A stretch of DNA of 42,670 nucleotides from Bacillota bacterium (GCA_028719885.1 JAQYLT010000055.1:1-42670); one strand, 5' to 3'; positions 15,982-23,687 are shown, numbered from the stretch's first letter. Numbers and translations are program-made. Notes: generated from the sequence alone by a model not told the origin.

Positions 15982-16947
15982 ATGAACATTGGAACAATCC
16001 AGGTAGAGAACCCCCTTTTTCTCGCCCCCATGGCGGGGGTGACGGACTGGGCTTTCCGCACGGTCTGTGCAGAGCTGGGTGCAGGGGTAACCGTGACGGA
16101 AATGGTATCCTCCCGGGCCCTGGTTTACAAGGACCAGAAAAGCGCCAAGCTGCTTCGGAAAAATGAGGGAAGCATCTGCGGCGCCCAGATTTTCGGCAAT
16201 GACCCGGATACCATGGCGGAGGGCGCCAGGCTGGCGCTGGAAATCTCCGGCTGCGATTTTATCGACATTAACATGGGCTGTCCCATGCCGAAAATTGCAA
16301 ATTCCGGCGACGGCTGCGGCCTGATGCGGACGCCGGAGCTGGCGGGACGAATTGTTGCGGCAGTATCCAAAGCGGTCACCGTTCCTGTGACGGTGAAGTG
16401 CCGCCTGGGCTGGGACAAGGGGAGCATCAACGTATTGGACTTCACTAAGAGAATGGAGGATAACGGTGCTGCCATGGTTACCGTCCATGGCCGTACCCGG
16501 AGTATGCTCTACACCGGCGTGGCAGACTGGGACACCATCCGCAAGGTAAAGGAGCAGCTTTCCATTCCGGTCATCGCCAACGGGGACATCACCGGCGGGG
16601 AAGCCGCCCTCCGGTGCAAAAAATGGACCGGAGCGGACGGGCTGATGATCGGCAGAAGCTGCTTCGGTGACCCCTGGATTTTCAGAGAGGTGAACCAGGC
16701 GCTATCCGGAAAAGCAGTGGACCCCAGGCCGGTTTTAAAAGATCGGATTGCCGTGGCCGTCAAGCAGTTCCAGCTCTCTGAGCAGGACCATGGGGAGCAC
16801 ATCGCCTGCCTGGAAGCGAGAAAGCATTTTGCCTGGTACTTACGGGGCGTGCCCCACAGCGGATACTATAAAAATCAGATATCCTCCCTGAATACCATGG
16901 AGGATATCTATCGCATCGCCAAGGACATCGTCCGGGACCTGGAATAA
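15982..16947 (+). CDS. dus: tRNA-dihydrouridine synthase
   Basis: This 321-aa FMN enzyme reduces uridines in the tRNA D-loop to dihydrouridine using NADPH. The TIM barrel starts FLAPMAGVTDWAFR, and the catalytic cysteine is in NMGCPMPKI. TVHGRTR and VIANGDI are further family motifs, and the C-terminal helical domain includes GVPHSGYYKNQI. The usual KxxxxGxAL stretch after the Cys reads NSGDGCGLM here, a mild variant. AGAGAGACA precedes the ATG. It follows repeat element 3 by 47 bases, so its promoter may lie in or before the element. Confidence 0.94.
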   Translation: MNIGTIQVENPLFLAPMAGVTDWAFRTVCAELGAGVTVTEMVSSRALVYKDQKSAKLLRKNEGSICGAQIFGNDPDTMAEGARLALEISGCDFIDINMGCPMPKIANSGDGCGLMRTPELAGRIVAAVSKAVTVPVTVKCRLGWDKGSINVLDFTKRMEDNGAAMVTVHGRTRSMLYTGVADWDTIRKVKEQLSIPVIANGDITGGEAALRCKKWTGADGLMIGRSCFGDPWIFREVNQALSGKAVDPRPVLKDRIAVAVKQFQLSEQDHGEHIACLEARKHFAWYLRGVPHSGYYKNQISSLNTMEDIYRIAKDIVRDLE

Positions 16948-16967
16948 AAAACGTCGAATAAAACAAG

Positions 16968-17012
16968 AAACGCTTCATATCCTAACCCGAGAGGTGAAGA
17001 TATGAAGCGTTT
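16968..17012 (+). promoter_or_regulatory. Stem-loop enclosing the M23 peptidase ribosome site and start codon
   Basis: AAACGCTTCATATC (16968-16981) and GATATGAAGCGTTT (16999-17012) pair perfectly over 14 bp. The ribosome site GAGGTG is in the 17-base loop, and the ATG plus codons 2-4 are in the 3' arm. Translation should be blocked until the stem opens. There is no T-run, so it is not an ordinary terminator of dus. Confidence 0.75.
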
Positions 17013-17973
17013 GCTGTTTGCGCTGCTCCTGCTGGCGTGTTTCCTGCTGCCGGTTTCCGCCGAGCCGATCAAATGGGTGGATTTTGACGTGCCCTATGAG
17101 TCGCTGAAATACGCCATGGATGTGGATATCCAAAGCTACGACCGGGAAAAGCATATCAGCTGGATTGACATTCTGGCTGTGGCGGCCTGCCGAACCGGCG
17201 GAAAGTGCGGCCTGGAATCGGTCAAGAAAGCCGCCGCAGATTTGAAAGGGGACAAATCCCCCCAGGAGCTGACGGGAAAATACTTTGATTACTATCACGA
17301 GGCCTATTCCGCCGTGCTGGGGGGCTTTCTTGGGAGCTACGCCATCGAAAAGGACGGGGCCTGGGTACCCACCTATGGCTTAAAGGTATTTTCTCCCATT
17401 GCCGCCGGCTATTATTATACCCACTATGACGATTTTGGAGCCAGCCGCTCCTATGGATTCAAACGAAAGCACCTGGGAAACGACATGATGGGAAGCCAGG
17501 GCACCCCAATTGTGGCCGTGGAGGGCGGAACCGTGGAGGCATTGGGCTGGAACCGGTACGGCGGCTGGCGGGTAGGCATCCGAAGCCACGACAAAAAGCG
17601 ATACTATTACTATGCCCACCTGAAAAAGGACCAGCCCTTTGCCCCCGGGTTGGAGGTGGGAATGCAGGTGAACGCCGGGGACCTGATCGGCTTTATGGGC
17701 AGAACCGGATACTCGGATACAGAAAACACGAACAACATCGATGTCAACCATCTTCACTTCGGGATGCAGCTGATATTTGACGAAAGTCAAAAGGAGTGCA
17801 ACAGCGAAATCTGGATTGATGTGTACCAAATCAACCGGCTGCTCTCCCTCCACCGCAGCAGCATCCAAAAAACGGAAACCGGCTGGCAGCGGCTCTATCC
17901 CTACCGGGATTTGGACGTCAGTCCACTTCCAGAACCGTCAGAAGCTTCCCCTGAACCCGGAAGCGGATATTGA
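17002..17973 (+). CDS. Secreted M23 (LytM-type) peptidase
   Basis: This 323-aa protein has a signal peptide (residues 1-20, MKRLLFALLLLACFLLPVSA) and then a helical region. The C-terminal zinc peptidase domain has HLGND (H157, D161) and HLHFG (H250, H252), the four M23 metal and catalytic residues. M23 enzymes cut peptide cross-links of peptidoglycan. In Clostridia similar proteins act in sporulation or cell-wall turnover, but nothing here fixes the stage. The tail is Pro/Glu/Ser-rich. Its start codon lies in a 14-bp stem. Its last 56 bases overlap the 3' end of trmO on the other strand. Confidence 0.88.
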   Translation: MKRLLFALLLLACFLLPVSAEPIKWVDFDVPYESLKYAMDVDIQSYDREKHISWIDILAVAACRTGGKCGLESVKKAAADLKGDKSPQELTGKYFDYYHEAYSAVLGGFLGSYAIEKDGAWVPTYGLKVFSPIAAGYYYTHYDDFGASRSYGFKRKHLGNDMMGSQGTPIVAVEGGTVEALGWNRYGGWRVGIRSHDKKRYYYYAHLKKDQPFAPGLEVGMQVNAGDLIGFMGRTGYSDTENTNNIDVNHLHFGMQLIFDESQKECNSEIWIDVYQINRLLSLHRSSIQKTETGWQRLYPYRDLDVSPLPEPSEASPEPGSGY

Positions 17974-18598
17974 ACCCGGCAAAGCTCAGGCCGTAGATTC
18001 TCTGGGGATCATCCTGGTAGGAGGGCCTGGGGTCGTGGGACAGGACGCCAATCGCCGCCTCCCGCTTTTGCACCGGCAGCTTGTTCAGCAGTTCATCAGG
18101 AAAATCCACTTCCAGAAGAAAGCTGCCCGCCCGGTCTGTAAAGCCGCCGGAGGCTTCCGGCTTACAGTCGCTGTAGGGGATATAGGGCTTGAGGTCGAAA
18201 ATGGGTGTGCCGTCCATTAAGTCGGCGCCGCCCACATGGAGCACCGTCCCATATTCCTCGGTGCGCTCCACCCCGAGCAGCCGCACGCAGGAGAGCCCCA
18301 GGTTATTGGGCCGAAAAGGGGACCGGGTGGCAAACACGCCCATTCTGGTGTTGCCTCCCAGCCTGGGGGGACGGACCGTGGGGGACCAGCCCTGGCGCAC
18401 CGCTTCCGAAAACTGCCAAATAATCCACAGGTGGGAGAATTCCTCAATTCCCCTCAGGGCGTCCTCATTCCGGAATTCCGGTTCAAAACAAATCGTAGAT
18501 TGAAGCGACTCTACCAGGCCGCTCTGCCGGGGGATGCCGAATTTGCTTCCAAAATCACTGTGCATCCGGGCAATGGGATGGACGAAAATTTGCTCCAT
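17918..18598 (-). CDS. trmO: tRNA N6-methyltransferase TrmO (TsaA/YaeB family)
   Basis: This 226-aa protein methylates the N6-threonylcarbamoyladenosine at tRNA position 37 using SAM. VHPIARMHSDF and FGIPRQSG open the beta-barrel TsaA domain. EEFSHLWIIWQF, PPRLGGNTRMGVFATRSPFRPN and GLSCVRLL are the conserved core, and DLMDGTPIFDLKPYIPYSD ends it. The start is the ATG at 18598, behind AAGGCGGTG; a longer frame to 18649 runs into the upstream terminator. It ends inside the oppositely oriented peptidase gene (56-base overlap), with no terminator between them. Confidence 0.93.
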   Translation of the reverse strand: MEQIFVHPIARMHSDFGSKFGIPRQSGLVESLQSTICFEPEFRNEDALRGIEEFSHLWIIWQFSEAVRQGWSPTVRPPRLGGNTRMGVFATRSPFRPNNLGLSCVRLLGVERTEEYGTVLHVGGADLMDGTPIFDLKPYIPYSDCKPEASGGFTDRAGSFLLEVDFPDELLNKLPVQKREAAIGVLSHDPRPSYQDDPQRIYGLSFAGFNIRFRVQGKLLTVLEVD

Positions 18599-18643
18599 AG
18601 GACACCGCCTTTTTCTTTGAGCATACCACAGAATTGAAAAGAA

Positions 18644-18669
18644 GTCCACCCCGAAAAAACAGGGTGGAC
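18644..18669 (-). terminator. Terminator between the small minus-strand gene and trmO
   Basis: GTCCACCC and GGGTGGAC pair around an A-rich (plus strand) 10-base loop. On the minus strand TTCTTTTC follows the stem, just after the 77-aa gene. Confidence 0.75.
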
Positions 18670-18688
18670 CTCTTTTATCCGTATGGAA

Positions 18689-18922
18689 TTACTGGTGCGC
18701 TTCCATCCAAGCCTTCAGCTTGGTCTTGGCCAGACGAAGGATATCCTCAGTGGGATAAGGAGAGGCCTCGCCGCCGCCAACGTGCAGGAAATACATTCCA
18801 TTGGGAGCCTGATAGAGATCCTCCTCATAACCGGCAGGATCACCCAGCTTGCCAAAGGAGTAGGCCTTGACCAGAGTAGCGGTCTCGGTATCGAACTCAA
18901 TCTTGCAGATAGTCTTCTTCAC
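18689..18922 (-). CDS. Small conserved protein, unknown function
   Basis: The chosen start is a GTG at 18922 because AAAGGAGG lies 8 bases upstream, giving 77 aa beginning VKKTICKIEFDTETATLV. An ATG at 18955 lies before that ribosome site and is unlikely. The sequence has a KAYSFGKLGDPAGYEEDLYQ middle, then NGMYFLHVGGGEASPY and a helical end. It looks like a small beta-sheet cytosolic protein without cysteine ligands or a membrane segment. I do not recognise a named domain. It has its own promoter (TTGATT-16-TATAAT) and terminator, so it is a single-gene transcript. Confidence 0.72.
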   Translation of the reverse strand: MKKTICKIEFDTETATLVKAYSFGKLGDPAGYEEDLYQAPNGMYFLHVGGGEASPYPTEDILRLAKTKLKAWMEAHQ

Positions 18923-18963
18923 GGAACAAACCTCCTTTCTTCCTGTGAAATTCATCGATTGAT

Positions 18964-18991
18964 ATTATACATTCTAAAATTGAGAAATCAA
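18964..18991 (-). promoter_or_regulatory. Promoter of the 77-aa small protein
   Basis: On the minus strand TTGATT (18986-18991) and a perfect TATAAT (18964-18969) are 16 bases apart, about 40 bases before the GTG start. Confidence 0.7.
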
Positions 18992-19064
18992 GCATTTTTT
19001 AGGATAAATTTCCGTTTTTGAAAAAGAATTGTAGGATAGAAATGTTTTCATATCTACAAAACTG

Positions 19065-19080
19065 ATTTCATATATGAAAT
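19065..19080. promoter_or_regulatory. 16-bp perfect palindrome in an AT-rich gap
   Basis: ATTTCATATATGAAAT reads the same on both strands. It lies between divergent promoters, in the AT-rich stretch 18992-19144 that holds no gene. It has the size and symmetry of a repressor operator, but no regulator is next to it. Confidence 0.4.
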
Positions 19081-19144
19081 ATGCACAAAAGAAGAACGTT
19101 CAAAATCACGGTTTAAGCCATTGGATTGCCGCAGCAGAGGGGAA

Positions 19145-19364
19145 AAATTGGGATTTGGCAGGTTCGTTGAATTGAAAATGTTTCAACATGTGCGTAGGGA
19201 ACGGATTTATCCGTTCCGAAACGTCGGTTACCATCCGTGATTCATTGGATGGGAAAAGGTTCCCTTTTTCAGCATTTTTCCATCCAACGTGCATCCCACA
19301 AAAACGTTACCGGGCGGAACGGATAAATCCGTTCCCTACGAAACATCCTGACAAATTCCAATTT
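19145..19364. repeat. GTAG-hairpin repeat element 4, inverted orientation
   Basis: This copy is bounded by AAATTGGGATTTG and CAAATTCCAATTT, with a forward unit at 19194-19218 and a reverse one at 19315-19340 (GGAACGGA type). The inner part (CATTGGATGG, TTTCAGCATTTTTCC, ACGTTACC) is the reverse complement of that in element 3, so the core has a direction and both orientations are found. No gene is seen. Confidence 0.88.
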
Positions 19365-19386
19365 GCTGAAGTGTTCAGAGGAGTTC

Positions 19387-19415
19387 TTGATTCCCCCGGG
19401 GGAATGTGATACAAT
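19387..19415 (+). promoter_or_regulatory. GNAT promoter with a palindromic spacer
   Basis: TTGATT (19387-19392) and TACAAT (19410-19415) are 17 bases apart. The spacer begins with the 14-bp palindrome TTCCCCCGGGGGAA (19391-19404), which a repressor or MerR-like activator could use. It starts about 20 bases after repeat element 4. Confidence 0.6.
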
Positions 19416-19436
19416 TTTGCAAAAGGAGAGAGGTTC

Positions 19437-20075
19437 ATGAAGGATTTTCCGGTATTTCCAACCAGCCACGGGGCGGCCAGCCTGACCCTGAAAGAGATTC
19501 CCTACCGCCGGGAGGCCTATATCAAAATCCAAAGCACCCAGGAGCCGGAGCTGCTGCTGGAAGAGTGCATCGGCTTTTGCACTGCCTGCGGGGCGGAAAG
19601 AATCTATGCCTCCGGCCATGACTTTCTGGGACAGTTTCCACTGCACACCAGCGTCTGTCAGATGAAAGGCTGCCTGTTTCTCAGCGAGGAGGAAATTCCC
19701 TCCATGTTTCCGGTGACGGAAGCCACCATTTCCAAATGGAGAGAGATTTATAATGATAAAATGCAGCGCGTTGATAATGCCTCCACCCTGGAAGCCAGGG
19801 ACGAGTCCGAAATCCTCCGTTCCGGAGGCGCCTATTTTGTGCACCGCTCCGGGGAGCTGCTGGGAATCGGCTGGCTTGTGGAGGACAAGCTGGCAGCCAT
19901 GGCAGCGGTAAAGCCCGGGGCAGGGGAGATGGTGTGCAAGGCCATGCAGTCGCTGATCCCCCAGCAGACGATCACCCTGGAGGTTGCCTCCACCAATCAG
20001 AAAGCGATCCGGCTCTATGAACGGCTGGGATTTCTGAAAACGGAAGAGCTTTCCAGATGGTATCGGGTAAAATAA
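19437..20075 (+). CDS. GNAT-family N-acetyltransferase
   Basis: In this 212-aa protein only the C-terminal half is plainly GNAT. AMAAVKPGAGEMVCKAMQ stands in the acetyl-CoA-binding motif A region, though with a weak R/QxxGxG, and EVASTNQKAIRLYERLGF is the typical motif B. The N-terminal half (GFCTACGAERIYASG) is not standard. The acceptor is unknown. AGGAGAGAGG precedes the ATG. A promoter with a palindromic spacer lies upstream, and the toxin-antitoxin promoter follows the gene. Confidence 0.82.
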   Translation: MKDFPVFPTSHGAASLTLKEIPYRREAYIKIQSTQEPELLLEECIGFCTACGAERIYASGHDFLGQFPLHTSVCQMKGCLFLSEEEIPSMFPVTEATISKWREIYNDKMQRVDNASTLEARDESEILRSGGAYFVHRSGELLGIGWLVEDKLAAMAAVKPGAGEMVCKAMQSLIPQQTITLEVASTNQKAIRLYERLGFLKTEELSRWYRVK

Positions 20076-20115
20076 TGGGGCGGGAAACGGAGAGTGGGAG
20101 ACAGACACTTTTTTC

Positions 20116-20155
20116 TTGACTTGTGGCTATATTAAGGGTAAAATAAAGCCACAAG
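20116..20155 (+). promoter_or_regulatory. Promoter and operator of the Phd/ParE module
   Basis: TTGACT (20116-20121) and TAAAAT (20139-20144) are 17 bases apart. A perfect 9-bp inverted repeat (CTTGTGGCT 20120-20128, AGCCACAAG 20147-20155) brackets the -10. Antitoxins of this class usually repress their own promoter, so this is the likely binding site. Confidence 0.75.
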
Positions 20156-20171
20156 AAAGGAGGCGACATCC

Positions 20172-20429
20172 ATGCAAATCATTCCAATGCGGGAGCTGAA
20201 AAATACCGTAGAGGTCGAGCGCCGCTGTGCAGAGGAAAACGGACCTGTTTATGTGACGAAAAACGGGTATGGGCGTCTTGTTGTCATGGATATTGATTAC
20301 TATGAGCGCACCATGCGGAAGGTATACGAGGCGAAAGCGGTCATTGACGGCCTGGAGGATGTGAAGGACGGGCGAACCGTTGACGCCGAGACCGCACTGA
20401 GCAGCGTGAGGAAAAAGTATGGCATCTGA
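20172..20429 (+). CDS. Phd/YefM-family antitoxin
   Basis: This 85-aa protein's N-terminus MQIIPMRELKNTVEVERRC and the following PVYVTKNGYGRLVVMDIDYY are the Phd/YefM DNA-binding fold. The C-terminal part (about residues 55-85) would be the disordered toxin-binding tail. It should neutralise the downstream ParE-type toxin and repress the operon through the inverted repeat at the promoter. The toxin ATG lies 11 bases inside its end. AAAGGAGG lies upstream of the start. Confidence 0.9.
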   Translation: MQIIPMRELKNTVEVERRCAEENGPVYVTKNGYGRLVVMDIDYYERTMRKVYEAKAVIDGLEDVKDGRTVDAETALSSVRKKYGI

Positions 20430-20760
20430 ATGGAGCTGTCTGCTGACCCAAAAAGCGGAGGCTGATTTTGACAGCATCATCGGATATATCGCCGTGGAGC
20501 TGGCAAATCCAAAAGCGGCATCGGACTTTGCTGACAAATTGCAGATGGCCATTGACGAAACCCGCGCCTTTCCGGAGAGTGGTACGTTGGTGGTCAATGA
20601 GTATCTGCCCGATACCCGGGTCCGGAGAAAGATGGTTGGAAACTACATCATGTACTATCTGCCATCCCCATCGAAGAAAATGGTCTATGTTCTGAGAATT
20701 GTATACAGCAGGCGAACTGTCGACGAAATCTTTCGGTATCTTGACGCCCAGGATAACTGA
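20419..20760 (+). CDS. ParE/RelE-superfamily toxin
   Basis: This 113-aa protein has the RelE/ParE fold pattern: LTQKAEADFDSIIGYIAVELANP at the start, then TRVRRKMVGNYIMYYL and VYVLRIVYSRRTVDEI near the end. The long N-terminal helical hairpin and RIVYSRR ending favour ParE (gyrase inhibitor) over RelE (mRNA cleavage), but the target cannot be proved from sequence. It overlaps the antitoxin by 11 bases. Length is normal and no damage is seen, so the module looks functional. Confidence 0.88.
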   Translation: MASEWSCLLTQKAEADFDSIIGYIAVELANPKAASDFADKLQMAIDETRAFPESGTLVVNEYLPDTRVRRKMVGNYIMYYLPSPSKKMVYVLRIVYSRRTVDEIFRYLDAQDN

Positions 20761-20794
20761 CACACAGGAAATTCTGCTTGTCAAGGAAAAACAC

Positions 20795-20856
20795 TTGACA
20801 AAGCCGGAAATGTGGTGTAGAATACCCCATGGTGTCAAGCAGAAGGCCTTGACACC
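20795..20856 (+). promoter_or_regulatory. ylxM-ffh promoter with a leader hairpin
   Basis: TTGACA (20795-20800) and TAGAAT (20818-20823) are 17 bases apart. Just downstream GGTGTCAAG (20831-20839) and CTTGACACC (20848-20856) make a perfect 9-bp stem ending two bases before the ribosome site AGGAGG. The TGTCAAG/CTTGACA word also occurs at 20779-20785 and over the -35, so four alternating copies surround this promoter. Confidence 0.7.
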
Positions 20857-20868
20857 CAGGAGGCAAAC

Positions 20869-21213
20869 ATGGAAGCGCTGGAAATGACGCTGCTTTTTGA
20901 CTACTACGGCGATTTGCTAACCGAGCGTCAGCGGTCCTGCCTGGATTTGCGTTACAATCAAGACCTTTCCCTGGGAGAGATCGCTCAGGAGCTGGGGGTC
21001 AGCCGTCAAGGGGTGTTCGACAACCTGAGCCGGGCAGAAGCGCTTTTGCGGAACATGGAAGAAAAAACCGGCTTTGTCCGCCGTTCATTGGAGGCCCGCA
21101 AGGCCGCAACACACATTCTTTCCGCCGCCAAGGAGCTTGCCTCCTATCCCGACGAAAAAGTTTCCGCCCTGGCCGGTTCCATCATCGATGCGATCCAGGG
21201 ACTTGAGGAGTAA
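20869..21213 (+). CDS. ylxM: YlxM/UPF0122 HTH protein of the SRP operon
   Basis: This 114-aa protein has a sigma-factor region-4-like helix-turn-helix: LTERQRSCLDLRYNQDLSLGEIAQELGVSRQGVFDNLSRAEALL (the segment about residues 18-60). YlxM accompanies ffh in Gram-positive bacteria and is reported to affect signal recognition particle activity in streptococci. AGGAGG lies 5 bases before the ATG. Its stop is 3 bases before ffh. As a DNA-binding-type protein it is also a candidate for recognising the repeated TGTCAAG words at its own promoter; that is speculation. Confidence 0.93.
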   Translation: MEALEMTLLFDYYGDLLTERQRSCLDLRYNQDLSLGEIAQELGVSRQGVFDNLSRAEALLRNMEEKTGFVRRSLEARKAATHILSAAKELASYPDEKVSALAGSIIDAIQGLEE

Positions 21214-21216
21214 ATT

Positions 21217-22566
21217 ATGGCATTTGAAGGCTTAACTGAAAAAATCAATAACACCTTCAAAAAGCTTCGCGGCAAGGGCCGCCTGAAAGAGGCTGATGTG
21301 AAGGAGGCCATGCGGGAGATCCGGATGGCACTGCTGGAAGCAGACGTCAGCTACAAGGTCTGCAAGGATTTTACCAAATCCGTGACCGAGCGCTGCATCG
21401 GCGCCGACGTTTTGGAATCCCTGACCCCCGCCCAGATGATTGTGAAAATCGTCAACGAAGAGCTGGTCAAGCTCATGGGCTCGGATACCAAGCATATCAC
21501 ATTCAATCCCAACGGCCCCACCGTGGTGATGCTGGTTGGCCTCCAGGGCGCCGGTAAAACCACCAACGGCAGCAAGCTGGCAGGCCTGATGAAGCGTCAG
21601 GGGAGAAACCCCCTGCTGGTGGCCTGCGACATTTACCGCCCCGCCGCGATTCAGCAGCTGAAGGTCTGCGGCGAAAAGCTGGGCATTCCCGTCTTTGAGC
21701 GGGGCACCCAGAACCCGGTGGACACCGCCAAGGAAGCCGTGCTCTACGCCCGTCAGCGGGGCTACGACATGGTGTTTTTGGACACCGCCGGTCGTCTCCA
21801 CGTGGATGAGCAGCTGATGGAAGAGCTGAAAAACATCAAGGCCGCCGTGAAGCCCAGCGAGATCATGCTGGTGGTGGATGCCATGACCGGTCAGGACGCA
21901 GTCAATGCGGCCCAGACCTTTAATGAATGGCTGGACATCGACTCCGTGATGCTCAGTAAGCTGGACGGTGACGCCAGAGGCGGCGCGGCTCTCTCTGTTC
22001 GGGCCGTCACCGGCAAGCCCATCAAATTCTCCGGCATCGGCGAGAAGCTGGAGGATATCGAGGCATTCCATCCTGACCGGATGGCCAGCCGGATTCTGGG
22101 CATGGGCGATGTGCTCACCCTGATTGAAAAGGCCGAAAAGGCCTACGATGCCAAAAAGGCTGCCGAAATGGAAGCCAAGCTGAAAACCAACCGATTCACC
22201 CTCCAGGATTTCTACGACCAGATGGTCCAGATGAAATCCATGGGCTCCATGGAGGAGCTGCTTGCCCAGATGCCCGGCGGGGCCAACCTCAAAGGCGTGA
22301 AGCTGGACGAAAAGGCCATGGCCCACACCGAGGCCATCATCCTCTCCATGACTCCCAAGGAGCGGGAGAAGCCCGAAATCATCGGCGCCAGCCGCAAGAA
22401 GCGGATCGCCGCCGGTGCGGGGGTAAAGGTGGAGGATGTGAACCGGCTGCTGAAATCCTTTGAGCAGATGCGGAAGATGATCAAGCAGTTCTCCGCCCCC
22501 GGTATGGGGAAAAAGCTCAAGCGGATGCGCGGGTTTGGCGGCTTCGGCGGCTTCCCCGGCATGTAA
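21217..22566 (+). CDS. ffh: Signal recognition particle GTPase Ffh (SRP54)
   Basis: This 449-aa protein binds signal sequences of nascent membrane and secreted proteins, and with SRP RNA and FtsY delivers ribosomes to SecYEG. The N domain is followed by the G domain, with P-loop GLQGAGKTT (K114), [10 protein letters not shown] and [13 protein letters not shown]. The methionine-rich M domain contains the SRP-RNA-binding [12 protein letters not shown], and the protein ends in a Gly/Phe-rich tail. Length is standard. The SRP RNA gene is not in the window. Confidence 0.98.
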   Translation: MAFEGLTEKINNTFKKLRGKGRLKEADVKEAMREIRMALLEADVSYKVCKDFTKSVTERCIGADVLESLTPAQMIVKIVNEELVKLMGSDTKHITFNPNGPTVVMLVGLQGAGKTTNGSKLAGLMKRQGRNPLLVACDIYRPAAIQQLKVCGEKLGIPVFERGTQNPVDTAKEAVLYARQRGYDMVFLDTAGRLHVDEQLMEELKNIKAAVKPSEIMLVVDAMTGQDAVNAAQTFNEWLDIDSVMLSKLDGDARGGAALSVRAVTGKPIKFSGIGEKLEDIEAFHPDRMASRILGMGDVLTLIEKAEKAYDAKKAAEMEAKLKTNRFTLQDFYDQMVQMKSMGSMEELLAQMPGGANLKGVKLDEKAMAHTEAIILSMTPKEREKPEIIGASRKKRIAAGAGVKVEDVNRLLKSFEQMRKMIKQFSAPGMGKKLKRMRGFGGFGGFPGM

Positions 22567-22637
22567 TAGTTCGTTCGCTGAAAGCAATTTGCTTTGCGAT
22601 ATATCAAAGAAAGATTATTTATGGAGGTGAAACTCTC

Positions 22638-22877
22638 ATGGTTAAAATCAGACTGAGAAGAATGGGCGCAAAGAAGGCTCCTTACTACCGTATCGTTGTG
22701 GCCGATTCCCGTTCTCCCCGCGATGGCCGCTGCATCGAAGAGATTGGCACTTACAATCCCCTCACCGAGCCCGCTACCATCACCGTGGATGCCGAGAAGG
22801 CTCAGAACTGGATCAAGAACGGCGCACAGCCCACTGATACCGTTCGCGGCCTGCTGAAGAACGCCGGCGTTCTGTAA
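22638..22877 (+). CDS. rpsP: 30S ribosomal protein S16
   Basis: This 79-aa protein has [29 protein letters not shown], the S16 N-terminus (shown by the segment at about residues 3-31), and IGTYNP further on. S16 is an early assembly protein of the small subunit body. GGAGG lies 9 bases before the ATG. It lies 71 bases after ffh and 21 before khpA, in the classic rpsP-khpA-rimM-trmD order. Confidence 0.98.
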   Translation: MVKIRLRRMGAKKAPYYRIVVADSRSPRDGRCIEEIGTYNPLTEPATITVDAEKAQNWIKNGAQPTDTVRGLLKNAGVL

Positions 22878-22898
22878 TTTCCTCGAAGGAGTCGCACA

Positions 22899-23129
22899 AT
22901 GAAGGAACTTTTGCTGTATATGGCAAAAAACCTGGTGGACAATCCGGATGCTGTCACTGTGGAAGAAGTGACCGACGAGGAAGGAAAAGTCCTGGAGCTC
23001 CATGTTGCCGAGGGTGACATGGGTAAAGTGATCGGCCGCCAGGGACGGATTGCAAAAGAAATCCGAACCATCATCAAGACTGTTGCCCAGCGCACCGGCG
23101 AGAAGGTCACGGTCGAAATCGTGGATTAA
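22899..23129 (+). CDS. khpA: KH-domain RNA-binding protein KhpA
   Basis: This 76-aa single KH domain has LHVAEGDMGKVIGRQGRIAK, whose GxxG loop (GRQG) contacts RNA. KhpA pairs with KhpB/Jag in Gram-positives and influences cell division and cell-wall genes through RNA binding. It sits between rpsP and rimM as in most Bacillota. GAAGGAG precedes the ATG. A hairpin with a U-tract follows and may reduce reading into rimM-trmD. Confidence 0.93.
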   Translation: MKELLLYMAKNLVDNPDAVTVEEVTDEEGKVLELHVAEGDMGKVIGRQGRIAKEIRTIIKTVAQRTGEKVTVEIVD

Positions 23130-23136
23130 ACGGCTA

Positions 23137-23159
23137 TGCGTGGCGTTTTTCGTCACGCA
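23137..23159 (+). terminator. Attenuating hairpin between khpA and rimM
   Basis: TGCGTGGCG and CGTCACGCA form a 9-bp stem with one G-U and a 5-base loop, followed by TTTTCGTTTCTT. Lying inside the operon with no nearby promoter, it is likely a partial terminator that sets rimM-trmD below rpsP. Confidence 0.6.
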
Positions 23160-23195
23160 TTTTCGTTTCTTACAAGAAAAAAGGAGCTGTTGCCA

Positions 23196-23687
23196 ATGAA
23201 ACTCCCGTTTATTGAAGCCGGTGAAATTGTCACCACTCACGGTGTCCGGGGGGAAATGAAAGTCTTAACCTGGCTGGATTCCCCGGAGGATCTGTGCGAT
23301 TTTGACCGCTGCCGCATTGAGGGAAAGGAATACAGAATCGAAAGCTGCCGGGTGCAGAAAACCTGCAATCTCTTAAAGGTTTCGGGTATCGACACCATGG
23401 AGGCCGCCCAGGCCATGCGGGGGAAAATCGTGGAGCTTTTTCGGGAGGACATGGCAGAGGGTGTGATCTTCGCCGCAGAGCTACTGGGGATGGAAGTGTA
23501 TGCCCAGGGGGTCCTGCTGGGAAAGATCGAGGATGTCCTTGACTACCCCGGCAACCAGGTGTATGTGGTTCGGGGGGAGCATGAGTATCTGATTCCCGCG
23601 GTGAAGGCCTTCGTGCTGTCCACCGACCTGGAAGCAAACCGCATGGAAGTTACCGTCATCGAGGGTATGCGAAGCGATGAGAATTGA
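23196..23687 (+). CDS. rimM: 16S rRNA processing protein RimM
   Basis: This 163-aa protein has an N-terminal RimM barrel starting IEAGEIVTTHGVRGEMKV and a C-terminal PRC-barrel with GKIEDVLDYPGNQVYVV and LIPAVKAFV. RimM binds S19 and helps mature the 30S head. The start is the ATG at 23196, with AAAGGAG about 8 bases upstream; the frame's earlier ATG at 23136 lies in the hairpin. Its end overlaps trmD by 11 bases. Confidence 0.95.
   Translation: MKLPFIEAGEIVTTHGVRGEMKVLTWLDSPEDLCDFDRCRIEGKEYRIESCRVQKTCNLLKVSGIDTMEAAQAMRGKIVELFREDMAEGVIFAAELLGMEVYAQGVLLGKIEDVLDYPGNQVYVVRGEHEYLIPAVKAFVLSTDLEANRMEVTVIEGMRSDEN

Noticed and set aside
21217..22566. Sporulation or flagellar identity for ffh (FlhF/FtsY-like)
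   Set aside because: The M domain and RNA-binding segment are present, and ylxM and rpsP flank it, so it is Ffh.
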